Positions 22,836 to 33,960 of a stretch of DNA of 64,000 nt are shown here, piece by piece. Source of the stretch: Cornus controversa (lineage: Eukaryota; Streptophyta; Magnoliopsida; Cornales; Cornaceae). Position 1 is the first letter of the stretch; every line of letters begins with the position of its first letter. The stretch is taken from NCBI GenBank assembly GCA_026545225.1, contig CM048845.1:29602001-29666000 (forward strand), written 5' to 3'. The translations under genes were made by a program, and so were the position numbers. The notes under the pieces were generated by a model. It was given only the letters and a program-made list of their open reading frames with translations. It ran no database searches and was not told the origin of the DNA.

Positions 22836-25440
22836 GCTCTGGGCTCAAAAATCCTGGGTGACTTGGCTCAAAGAAAATGACAAGTGTTCCTAGTTCTTCC
22901 ATCAAAAGGTTAAGCAACAACGAAATAGAAATGCGATTACCTCCTTACTAAATGAGGAGGGTGCTTATACAGAAGACCCTGCGGTTGTGAAAGAATGGCT
23001 GGTGAAATTTTATGAGAACCTTTATAAGGAGTCCCCTACGATTACGTCAAATCTGGTGCCTACTAGACAAGTGTTAGACGAGCATGAAAAAGAAGGGCTT
23101 AAGAGAGCGGTGAGTCAAGATGAAATTAAAGGGGTGGTTATAGACATGAGTCCTGACAAGGCACCTGGAGTTGATCGGTTTTTGCCTCAGTTTTTTTAAA
23201 AGTACTGGTCTGTTGTTGGTCCGGATGTGATCAAGGCAGTTCAGCATTTTTTCTAGACTGCTTCTCTTCCTCAAATAGTAAATAGTACTTTTATTACTTT
23301 TATTCCAAAAAAGGATCAAGGTCTAAAGGTTTCAGATTATCGACCAATTTCCCTTTGCTCTACTCTTTATAAAATTATCTCACGATAATATCTTGCTGGC
23401 TTCTGATATGGTGCGTGGCTTCAATAATAAGAGGGGTGCTGCTACTATAGCAGTGAAGATAGACTTGAGGAAAGCCTATGACTCGCTCTCCTGGGATTTT
23501 TTGTTACAGATTTTGGGACTTCATGGCTTTTGTGACAAATGGATTACTTGGGTTAGGACTTGTATATCCTCAGCTAAGTTTTCTCTTCTTATAAATGGAG
23601 TGCCTTCGGGGTTTTTCCAAGCATGGAGAGGCATTCGGCAAGGTTGTCCCTTGTCACCTTTGTTGTTCACCTTAGTTACAGAATATTTCAGTAACCTGAT
23701 GGATCGGGCAGTGGATGAAGGATTTATTTCATTGGCCAATGTTGCTGCTCGGGCTGGGGTCAAGTTATCCCACATGTTTTATGCAGATGATCTATTTGTG
23801 ATGGTAAAAGCTGATGTTTATACTGCTCTAGGGATGCCCACCATTTTACAATAATTTTCCACAGCTTCTGGGCTCCAAGTTAGCAAAGATAAAAGTGAAA
23901 TTATTTTTTCCAAGGCCGTGAGGGGTTCCAGGGGATTAGAAAGAATTCTCCCTTTCAAAAATGGCAGCTTCCCTATCCAATATTTGGGTCTCCCTTTGAA
24001 TGCATCTGCTTTAAAAAAGTCTAATTTTAATCCTTTGTTGGACAAGATTAGTGCGTGTTTATCGGTATGGAATGCGATGAATCTGTCCCTAGCTGGGCGT
24101 TTAGAGCTTATCAAGACGGCGATTCTTTCTTTTATCTATTATTGGTCCTTCGATGTTAAAATTCCTTGGTCTTGTCAAGTTCAAATTGAAAAAAGAATCA
24201 GAGCATTTTTATGGGGCCATTCTGACACTACGAATAAGCTTCACCTTCTAAAGTGGTCAAAAGTTACTCTTCTGAAGTCAGAGGGGGGGTTCGGTATCAG
24301 GAAAATTATGGATGTGGATTTCGCTGTCAAATGTCTGATGTTATAGGACTTTCTAATGAATGACAGCAAGCTATGGGTTCGGTGGTTTAAAGAACGGTAT
24401 CTCAAAAGAGGTAATATCTGGTTATACATTCTGAGAGCTCAGGATTATTCGATATGGCTTAATATTTTGCGAGTCCGTGAGTTTGTTCTCTTGCATAACT
24501 CTTTCAAGGTTAGTGATGGTGCGCGCTTCAGGCTACTGTATGATCCCTGGTGTGACAGGCTTACGCTGGTTTAGAAATTTGGTAGTAGAGCATGACATCA
24601 ATTCAGCAGACATACGGTTCTTGCTTTCATTATTGTAAATGGTAGGTGGAATCTTCCTATACAGGTGCCTGTTGCGGTCCGACAGTATGTGCTGTCTGTT
24701 CCTATTAGGGGAGGGCGTGACATGATTCAATGGCAGCATGGCGTCTGTGCGTTTAAATCCATATGGGAGCTCTACCGAGACCATGGTCAGCGTGTTCCTT
24801 GGAAGGACCTAGTTTGGAATAAATGTAGGCCTCACACTTCAGTCGCGACAACTTTAGTTATGCAGAATGTCATCCCGTCTTATGGCAATCTGTAAAAGAG
24901 AGGCATTATAGTCCAGCCTTTTTGTCATGATTGTTACCATAGACCCGATATAGTGGATCATTTGTTCGTTCAATGTCATTACGCAGCATCGGTTTGGCAT
25001 GTCACCTTTGACATTATCCAGGTTCCTTATCCTATGTTCCTTTCTATGGTACATTTGGTTGAATAGTTCTTGACTCAAGTGAAAGGTTCCTTAATGCGGC
25101 ACAAGTTCTTGAAATGTCTTTTTCCTACTGTCATTTGGTCTATCTGGGGTCAAAGAAATTCCGCGTTGCATCAGCATTTTAAGAAGGACTCGAAAGAAGT
25201 TGCTCGAGGGGCCATTTTTGAATGTCTTCTTCTTTTGGACTCTCAGATCCAGGATCTTTCTTTGTGGTTTCCTTGATGTTGTCATGGTTTAAATTCATTT
25301 TTCTCTTTTCTTTGTATTGGAAATGATTTTTCTCATTTCCTATTATTTTTTATTTTTAGGAGGGTATGTCCTCTTCTTTCTATTTGTATGGTGTTGAGTT
25401 TGTTTTTATTTATAATACCACCCCATTCAGGAAAAAAAAA
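22836..25440 (+). pseudogene. 5'-truncated L1-type LINE: reverse transcriptase and C-terminal zinc domain
   Basis: This is ORF2 of a plant L1 non-LTR retrotransposon. The endonuclease is missing. The frame enters at KSWVTWLKENDKC with FFHQKVKQQRNRNAI. RT motifs are seen in order: DKAPGVD, FIPKKDQ, SDYRPISLCSTLYKIIS, then a deletion of roughly 30 codons near 23388, then KIDLRKAYDSLSWDFL, GIRQGCPLSPLLF and the catalytic FYADDL at about 23778. Next come FPIQYLGLPL and IRAFLWG. The zf-RVT motif CHDCYHRPDIVDHLFVQC lies near 24922-24975. The protein ends at LSLWFP near 25275. A 3' UTR and a short poly-A (25432-25440) follow. Stops are few and RT is fairly well kept, so it is younger than its host LTR. 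I could not identify a target duplication. Confidence 0.92.
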
Positions 25441-25459
25441 CATGATATTTGTATGTATA

Positions 25460-25461
25460 TC

Positions 25462-25509
<48 letters not shown>
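25460..25509. repeat. Compound (TA)n(TG)n microsatellite
   Basis: Alternating TA is followed by about 17 TG units. It is followed by TATAATCTGAT, which also precedes the longer microsatellite at 25752. Confidence 0.95.
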
Positions 25510-25511
<2 letters not shown>

Positions 25512-25747
25512 ATCTGATTTGTGTGTTTATATGTTGTCTTAGGATTTTAATTCACTTGTGAGGCATAAGCAATAAGGTTTGCTTGAGATTAATTAAGTTG
25601 ATTGTGAGTGTTCGATTTGTTATATATACATATATATATGCCGGTAGGGACTTACAATGATGTTCATATGTTGGTTTTGACTCTATAAAATATGTTTTAC
25701 ATACGTAGATTATCATAACTATTGTTTGTATGTATTCATATTTATAA

Positions 25748-25751
<4 letters not shown>

Positions 25752-25843
<92 letters not shown>
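25752..25843. repeat. Long compound (TA)n(TG)n microsatellite
   Basis: About 16 TA units followed by about 30 TG units. Like the one 290 bases upstream, it is adjacent to TATAATCTGAT, so the two loci probably derive from a local duplication. Confidence 0.95.
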
Positions 25844-25844
<1 letters not shown>

Positions 25845-27015
25845 GATGCATTTTTTGTTTTATGCGTTCACCATGCTATAATTTATTGTATATGTATTAA
25901 GCTCTCCACATATTATTAATTAGGTTATATGTATGTTTGATTCCTTGTTAAATTTTTATGAACTAGTATGATATGTTTAAGTTATTTAATGTATTGTGAT
26001 GGTTTTGAGTTTTCAAGTAGGTTGATGGTTGATAACTAGTTGAGTTGGAATATTTTGAGTATACAAAAAAGCATGTAATGTTACTTTTCATATGGTCAAT
26101 GTGAAAATTGTTTTAGATAAATTATTATATATATGTTTATGTTAATTATTATCAAATTGTGAATTATATATGTGTATTTTGAACCACTGTGGGCTAACTA
26201 ATAAGTCTGACTCACTAGTACCAATTAACGTGGTTGAGTTGCTGAGTACGTGGTTATTTGCAGCATATTTATATTTATTATATTTGCAGACATGGTTGAT
26301 TTACTTTTTTATATTTATTATATTTGCAGACATGGTTGAGCTGCCTAAACCTTTATGATTTATTTTATTGATCACATATGTTTATTTATTTTGTGTGGAT
26401 TATGCGGGCACAGTTAAGTTGTCTAAATTTTTGTATAGTTTGTAAATGGTCATCTGTATAAAATTAATATGTGTAGATGTTTTTTTTTCTCTGTTATATT
26501 TATGGAGATGTTGGGTTTATCGGTACTCTGTTGGGCTGTAGTAGAGAGGACTTCCTCGTGGGATTAGCCCACTTGTTGTTGACAAACTTTCAGGTCACAG
26601 GCAGTTTTAGCCACAGAGTTGAGTATATGGTTCTTCTTAGATTCACGTGCCTACATTCTATTCCAGTCTATTCAGAGTAGGGACTTGATACTATTCTATT
26701 TTCTAGATTATTAGATTATAGTTTTTCCACTTATGGATTTAGGGGTCTTTGAGTTACGGGATTCCCGAGTTGTATTTAATTGAGGATTTTGGTATTTACT
26801 CCGAATTGATTATGAATTTATTTTACTTAGAGTTTATGGAGAATATAGTATTGAGATTTATTATTTATAAGTTTTCTTTTCTGCTATTATTATTTCTTTA
26901 TTGCATCTTGTATTCTGTGTTTGTTTATTGTCGATTGCCTGACGCCTCCCCGTTTTCGTGTTTCATGTGTGAGTCTGGCCAACTCATGCATGGAAATAGG
27001 AGGGGGGGGGGGGGG

Positions 27016-27927
27016 TTGTCACACTTGTACTTATATATTTCTATATTCATAGAAAGCATGATGATAGGGGAAGATTTTCCATTTATATACATGTGCTTAA
27101 TTTCTTACTCATTTCTTTAATTCATATTGATAAGGGAGCATATACTTTATATGATTATGTATTATTTCTCATGCCGAGCTTAAGAACATAATCATATTTA
27201 GCACAAAGTATAAATCGATCAATACACAACATTTATAAAATGTATATATAAATGTAAAACATTAAAACCATAGATTTAATTATTAACCAATGTCTATTAT
27301 AGCCCAATTAGTTCTATGTAGGGCACACAACCCCAGCGATAACGGCTTAGAAAAGTGTTATTTGGAGGTTGTCTAAGGCGAACCTAATATATGACCTAAT
27401 TTTAGTGATATAACGACTTAGAAAATGGATTTTTGGATGCGGTAGGAGAGGGATTAAGGCAAGACCTAATTTTGATAGCATAACGACTTAGAAAATGGAG
27501 TTTTGGAGATTGTAGAATGTGTATTTTTGAAAACAATGATGATCTCGAACTTGAACTAGTCACTTGTACACTGGAACATCAGGGTGACCATTCAAAGGGT
27601 CATAAGAACCTTACGCGAATAATCTATTGCATGAGAAAATTTTTGCATTATAATGGCTTTGTAAGGATGTTAGACGCTACAGTGGACATGCATGGAGTAG
27701 TTTTTTTAAAAGTGGGTGTGTGTATTAAAATGTGTAGAAAGTATAACATAAATGCACACATAAAAAATATTGACCAGAATCTACTTTGGGGTGTTGGGTG
27801 GCTAAGATAACTTGTCACCACCCCAGATGCCCGACGAGTAGGGATTAATGGCTACGCCGCATTTGCACATCTTGTCGAACTAACACAGTAGTGGTGACAA
27901 GGGTTTAAAATCACACACAAAGATGAG
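27016..27927. other. Unassigned repeat-derived stretch
   Basis: No convincing gene is present. It holds a three-copy repeat at 27330-27510 and ends at the target duplication of the solo LTR. A 97-codon frame at 27517-27810 has no motif that I recognise. Confidence 0.4.
27330..27510. repeat. Three-copy 70-bp tandem repeat
   Basis: The core TAACGACTTAGAAAATGGA or a close variant recurs at about 27340, 27411 and 27481, each copy with GACCTAATTTT..GAT before it and TTTTGGA after it. Confidence 0.85.
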
Positions 27928-29350
27928 TGATAAGTAATGAATATTGCATATTCAATATCCCTAAATTATATAAATTAGTATCTTAGTAATATTTCTTTCA
28001 TGTTTTTATTAATAATTTTAATCTTTTATAATGGTGAAATCAGGCTACAAATGGTACTCATTTAGTTATCACTGAAGCTTGACCCATGAAAGATATGTTT
28101 ATCTTGAAGATCCAGACTAAATGGACTGAAGAAATGGGCTAGAAATAAATTTAAATGAAGAAAAGGAGCATGGGCCCATTCGCATTGAAGATTGGGCCAA
28201 TTCAGGCCTAAAAAGTCCTGGACCTGTGTTGGTATTCAGACCATAACTCCGTACACAATTGTTAAAACGACCCAATTCTGTACAATTTCATATTTCACGA
28301 AAATTTCCTAAAATGGACGTTTAAGGCAACTTTCTGTCCTATTTGCGCAGCTGCCACTTTTTGGGCGCAAATGCCACTTTGTGAGGCGCAAGTGCCATTT
28401 TCTTATGCGCACTTGCCACTTTGGAAAGGACAGGTGTCCCGTGGGTTTTGTTTCGCAAAGTAAAAACGACGAAAAAGGAAAAAACTAGGGTATTCTAGAG
28501 GGGAGAAACACAGAGATAAATACAGAGGCGATTCGTGACGATACAGACAAGAGGATGGCAATTTCATCATCATCCAAGCTTGGACATCCGATCATGAGCG
28601 GCTAAACACCATTCTGGGGAAGTGACGTAACCCTAACCTGTCTTTCAATGTTTTAAGTTGTATATATTAATTTGGGAATAATTTACTTTGTGCATTGATT
28701 GTATAACCGAGACATAAACAATAGCTGTGCTATTGCTTTTAATTTGAATGTATTGATTCATTGCACATTTATTCTTGTTCTTGTAGAATGAATTCAAATC
28801 TGCAATGATTAGGGTTTGTTCTTTTCAACTTCTGTGATTTTGTTAAGACAGGTATACAATAGTTTTCTCATATCGTTTAATTTAGATTTTTGATAATTCG
28901 TACTAAGCAAAGATGGATTACAACATCATTAATTTGTCAGATGTATAGGCCATGCTAAGCGAAGACGAGTTATGCTTAATTGAATGTTGAACGAATTCTC
29001 TTGATAGAATTGAATTGGGCTTGTAGCCATTCTTTTCTGAATGCATAGAGTAAACGTCCCAAATTAATACAATTGTCATTGTTAGAGGGTTAGTGGTGAA
29101 GTCAGTTCCCAGGACCTTCTCTTCCTGATTAAATTTCATAACACCAATTTATAAAAAGCTTTAATTTTCTCAATTAATTTCAAGATCAAACATCAACAAT
29201 TGTTTTCCAACTATTTTAGAATTAATTCAAAGACTGAGTAACATAACAATTCAACCTTGCAAGTCCTTGAGGTTCGACACCCTTTATATAGCCCTGTCCT
29301 ACGAGGACTCGTTCTATTGCGAGTGGTTAAGTATAATTGAAATCACATCA
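27928..29350 (+). mobile_element. Solo LTR, Athila/Tat-like, perfect target duplication
   Basis: It starts TGATAAGTAATGAATATTGC and ends AATCACATCA. It is flanked on both sides by ATGAG (27923-27927 and 29351-29355), a perfect 5-bp target duplication. It is homologous to the LTR at 868-2340 (shared TGCCACTTT block and GACGATTCGTGACGAT-type downstream motifs). There is no PBS, polypurine tract or gene beside it, so it is the product of recombination between the two LTRs of a former element. Confidence 0.92.
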
Positions 29351-30164
29351 ATGAGTTTGCAAGATAGTATAGTAACCACAAGAAATCTACAAAAGAAAAG
29401 AAAAATAGGAGTAGAAGTAGAATATTGGTGAAGACCCTTAAGATGGTGTAGATATTCAGTGCATTCAGCGTATGTTGCACTGGGCGCATCCTGGTCCTCC
29501 GTGCACTACATTGATAGAGAGAGAGAAAGTGAGACACTTTTAAAGAGAGAAAGTCTAGAGAGAAGGGTTGACTAGCTAAAGAGGCATTCGAACATTACAT
29601 GGATTTTCTTCCTCCTAATGAGGTGAAATGAGCTCCTATTTATTGACATCTGAGTGGGGACATGTTGGAAATTATAAAAATTTGATGTTTATTGTTTGGT
29701 TTGTGCCTCGAGGTGCAGACTTGTGTTCTAGAATTTTTTATGGGGGTCTGTGTCTCAAGGTGCGGACCAAGTCTATTGATGTCACTGCACGTCATCACTG
29801 ATGTTGGTGGACAATTTTAGAATTCTAGAAATGACTATTTTCCCCCTATACTCTTGACCTTTGTTGACTAGAGCTCATATTTGACTTTCGCATCCGATCT
29901 TATGTTGAACTTGAGGTTTTTGGGCATTCCAGACATGATGGAGGGGTCCATTTTTTATCGGACGAATAGTTTTGTCCTGGTGTGAAATTGGAATATTGTG
30001 TGTCTAATGATTTAATGATTTTGGTCATAGGGGTGTGATTGTGAGTGATCCTAGGATTTTTGAGTGTGTCTGACATGATGGTGATTTCTAATTGCCATTT
30101 GGACTCCCCTAGTGCAAAATTATGATTTCACCACTAGTAATCCGGGCGACCGAGAGTGTGTTCC
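29351..30164. other. Non-coding stretch between solo LTR and element D
   Basis: I see no gene. The second half has a phrase (GACATGATGGAGGGGTCCATT..ATCGGA near 29930) that recurs in diverged form on the far side of element D near 38635 (GACAAGATGGTGAAGTCCATT..ATCGGA). The two flanks of D may therefore belong to one older repeated sequence. Confidence 0.5.
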
Positions 30165-32442
30165 TATAGAGACCAGGTCCAATTTTGACCGGTTTCCATT
30201 TTTATCTATTATTATTGCTTTAAACGTATTTTGAATGATGTTTAACGTGTTTTAAATGTGGAAAACATGTTTGGAAAGATGTATTAGAGTTTTGTAAAGT
30301 TTTGGAAATATTTGGAGAAGTTTGACTTTTTAGTTCAACCGGATTCCGGGACGAGGTCCAGTGGGCCTCGGAATCTGAAAAATCTATGGAAATTTTTTAT
30401 TTTTTGTTATGGACCAAATGAAATGTTTAAAGAGTTAAGAAAGTGATTTCGAGAACGTAAGAACTTTCAAAAATAAAAATGGAGGTCGAGAGGATATATT
30501 ACGGGGGCAAATTGGTCATTCCACGCCCCAAGTGGTGAGATAAATATCTAGAGGGGCTGGATATTTCATTTTTACATATCTCACTCTCTCTCTAACTCTC
30601 CCACTTCATCTCTCTCCCTTCTCTCTAGATTTTGGATGTGTTAGGCTAGGAATTGGGAAATGCCGAAGACAAGTGCATTGCTCCACTCGGTGACGGCGAC
30701 ACTTTGAACCGAACAAAGTCTACGTTTGACAAGGTAGAAAGGGTTGGGATTTTTGGAACTTGGCTTCCAAGATTAGGACTTGAGGTAGGGGTGTGAAGTT
30801 CTTATTCATTTTGATTCTATAGGTCCCTTAATTGTGACATGAAAGCTATATTATACATTTTGTGAGATAAAGGTTTTGTGCATATATTTATGTATATGGG
30901 AATGTGTTTTTATGCATAGCTTTTTGATATTAATGAATGCATAGTATGAAATTGTGTTCATTTGTGAAATGGTGAGAGTTTTGATTCTATATGTTCAATT
31001 ATGCAAGAAAGATGAAATTTTCTTTAAAATGCATAAGTGTAATGATTTCCATGAGATGAGTGGAATGGCATTGTACAAGCTTGAGTTGAGGAAGAAAATG
31101 CATTCAATTGATAAATATGAATTGCATTGGTTTGAATTGTGAAATTGTGCATTTATGTGATAAGTGTACATTATGTGAGAAAGTCGCATTTTTGGGGCAT
31201 ATATGGGAATTAAGAAGGGCCCGGAGCCCTAGGGTTCAAGACCCAAAACTTGGCCAAGCGGGTGTTGCTTTCGTCAAGCTAGTAGCCCAAAAAGCGTAAG
31301 CAGAGTTTGTGGTTTCGAATAAACCCTTACTATGGATTGTGATAAATGAAGTCCTCAATTAAATTAATTTCTGGGATATACGTGGTGTGAGTTTATTTGG
31401 GAGTTGTGATTTCATATAAATTGTCATATATTGAAATGTGAAACACCATGCATGATTTATAAAACTTATATGTTTTAAGGGTGAAAAGTATAGATTATTG
31501 TCATGTGGCGATTTAGAGATTTCATTTGCATTTCATGCATGGTTGCCTAAGTTAAGTTAAAGTCGAGTGGATCATTCCTACTGAGCGTAGTTGTATGTTC
31601 ACCCCCTCCCCCAAACTCTTTTTCAAATAAAGCTCCAATAGAGGATGAAGCATAGAACACTAGAGAGGATTGAGCTTCTTTTGGACTTCTTTTGAGATGT
31701 AGGTTGTGATCCATGCTGGCTTGTGGGATGTGGACTAGTTTTCTTTGGACATGTTGTATTTACATTTTAGTTGTCTTCATGTATTTGGATTTCAAAGGTA
31801 ATTTCCACATGTGGCATATGGAAACTTTTGAGGAAATGAATATATATAACTTTTGAACTTGAATGGAGAAAGTTTGGTTTGGACCTTGTAGTTTACAATT
31901 TTTGGACATGATCGCTTAAAGAATCTATGTATGTGTTTGGATCATGTTATATGTGTTATGAACCATTTATAATGTTTAGAATCCTTTAGAGAATGTATGG
32001 TATTGAAGAATGAGGGATTCGCATGAAAATGCCCCTTTTTGTAAAAATATAGGATTTCTGCTAAGGATTGTGCGAAGATGGCACTTCGATCAACCAAAAT
32101 GCACATTTTGATTATGCAAAAATGGTGACTAGCAATTGGTGTGGTGCAAGTGTGGCCATGTGTGGGGCCTTAGCTAAGGGTTAATGTTGGGACGTACGTA
32201 GACATACGTATACGTGTAAATACGCTTCTACATTGAGTTAGAGGTTGAGGAAATTTATTAGGGTTTAATGGACCTATTCACCCTTGTTTCCGGGTGTTGG
32301 AAACTGAGGCATGACAACTTGGTATCAGAGCATGGTACTATAGTGAGATTAGAGATGTTGATGAGTGGTGATGATGTTGACTTTCACTGTTCACCCCCAT
32401 TTCCCTCGCTCTTAATCGGGTGTTGGAAATTGGGGCGTGACA
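30165..32442 (+). mobile_element. 5' LTR of element D
   Basis: It starts TATAGAGACCAGG (TG mutated to TA) and ends GGGGCGTGACA. The 3' LTR starts TGTAGAGACCGGG and ends identically. A possible TATA region is GAGATAAATATC near 30537, followed by a CT-rich tract. Near its right end (32320-32331) it contains a complete extra copy of the primer-binding motif. At 2278 bp it is twice as long as the 3' LTR, which has lost an internal segment. Confidence 0.88.
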
Positions 32443-32558
32443 ACTTGTTATCAGAGCTATAGGTTGGAATACCTAAGGACGAATGGAAATGGTCATATCA
32501 TGTATAAGTTTTAGAGGGTTAGATCGAGTATTTGATACCAATAACTTGGTATCAGAGT
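32320..32558 (+). promoter_or_regulatory. Cluster of three primer-binding-like motifs at the 5' LTR edge of element D
   Basis: ACTTGGTATCAGAGCATGG at 32318-32336, TGTTATCAGAGC at 32446-32457 and TGGTATCAGAGT at 32547-32558. The middle one follows the LTR end GTGACA by three bases and is positionally the true primer site, but has one mismatch to the tRNA complement. The first lies inside the LTR after an ATGACA that mimics an LTR end. The third is in the leader. Segments around the second and third are similar (ATACCTWRGGACGA..GGAAATGGTC). Confidence 0.85.
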
Positions 32559-32827
32559 TGCCGGGTTTGAATACCTTGGGACGATGGGAAATGGTCGAAC
32601 TACAAGTTGAATTGAAAGGACTTGATGATTTATGGAATTGTGAAATTGAGGTTATGATCCTAGATTCGAAGCTAAGTTCATATTACATGAAAATTCTTAT
32701 GTGCTTATTAGTTAGTATAACTTGCCATCTTTGAAGTCGTTTAGCATGTTGTGTATGCGTGAAACGAATTGGACAAGTACATTCATGCTTTGAATTTTAA
32801 GTATCTTCTTGTCATCTATATAGAAAG

Positions 32828-33960
32828 ATGCCACCAAGAAGAGCTCGCGGAGGAGTGCCGGCAGGGTTCCCATTGATAGAGAGAAATTCATGCGTGACAT
32901 GGTCACTACTATGAGGAAAATTGCTAGGGAGACGCAAAGGAAAACTCAAGAGAAGACACAAGTTCCACCAAAAGCAGCTCTTCCTAGTCGAATGATAACG
33001 GCGTTGGGACATGTCAAGAAATATAGCCCATCGTCATATTTGGGAGGATCCAACCCTATGGTAGCAAAGAATTGGTTAGACAAAATGGTTACACTCCTTA
33101 CCATACTTGAGATAAAGGAGGACCTAAGGGTGAAAGTGGCCACTCATTATCTTAAGGATGAGGCCAAACGTTAGTGAAAATTCTTAGGGAACTACCATGA
33201 CATCGAGACGATGGATTAGGACATGTTCCAAGTACTTTTCTTTGAGAAGTACTTTCCGGTAACAGTGAAGGACAATCGGAAGAGGGAATTCTTCAATTTG
33301 ACTCAAGGTATAATGACTGTTATGGAATACGAGACCAAGTTTACATCCTTGACTCATTTTGCACGAGAGATAATCCCAACAGAAGAGCTTAAGATCAAAC
33401 AGTTCATAAGAGGACTCCAAACCCATATACGAGATAGAGTTGGAGTTTTGAGTTTAACTAACTATGCGGTTGTAGTGGAGAGGGCATTGATAGACAAGGA
33501 CTTGGTAATGACAATCAAATAATAAGGGAAACAAAGAACCAGTTGAGAAGCATGGGGTCCCTTTCGGACAATCTTGCTAGGAAGAAGCAAAAGGATAGCA
33601 GGTCATTTTCATAAGGGCAACAAGCCCAATCGACACCATCTGTGGCTATATCTACTGGATCTTCACGATCTATAATGGTTTGCTTCAACTGTCAGAAGCC
33701 CAGACATAAAATGGCTAAATGTACTCAAGGATAGGCTCCTTCAGTGGCAGATAAGAAGTGCTTCCATTGTCAGCAGATGGGGCACATTAGTTAGAATTGC
33801 CCACAGAAAAAAGGTACACAAAGTAGGATTGGCTCTCAACAGCATCCTACACAACCTACTACTCCACAGTCAGGCTTTAGGGCATTGCCACCACCACAAA
33901 CAGTGTCATCAGTTCAGAGTTCGCGGGCACCAGCTAGAGTAGTCGCGTCTAGCGCTCCCA
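32828..33960 (+). pseudogene. Gag of element D
   Basis: It starts MPPRRARGG at 32828 and is shifted by a frameshift within about 50 bases. The main domain reads YLGGSNPMVAKNWLDKM, then YFPVTVKDNRKREFFNLTQG and RGLQTHIRDRVGVLSLTNYA, with a few stops (after DEAKR, and after KDLVMTIK). Two zinc knuckles follow: CFNCQKPRHKMAKC at 33681-33722 and CFHCQQMGHISxNC at 33759-33800, where x is a stop codon. Two knuckles distinguish it from E and G, where one is seen. Confidence 0.9.

Larger units (their letters stand above)
25441..27015 (+). mobile_element. 3' LTR of element E, right part (inferred)
   Basis: Non-coding, T-rich sequence between the LINE poly-A and a run of 14 G at 27002-27015. It includes a 40-bp direct repeat at about 26262-26340 (shared TATTATATTTGCAGACATGG). 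The content is compatible with the rest of the interrupted LTR, but the expected GTGACA end is not clear (GGGTTGTCACA after the G-run), so the right border is uncertain. Confidence 0.45.

Noticed and set aside
25552..25919. Frames with His-Thr or Cys-Val repeats
   Set aside because: Direct translation of the TA/TG microsatellite.
27517..27810. 97-codon open frame on the plus strand as a possible gene
   Set aside because: No recognisable motif, no splice context, placed directly after a tandem repeat and just before a solo LTR. The length is within chance expectation for this region.
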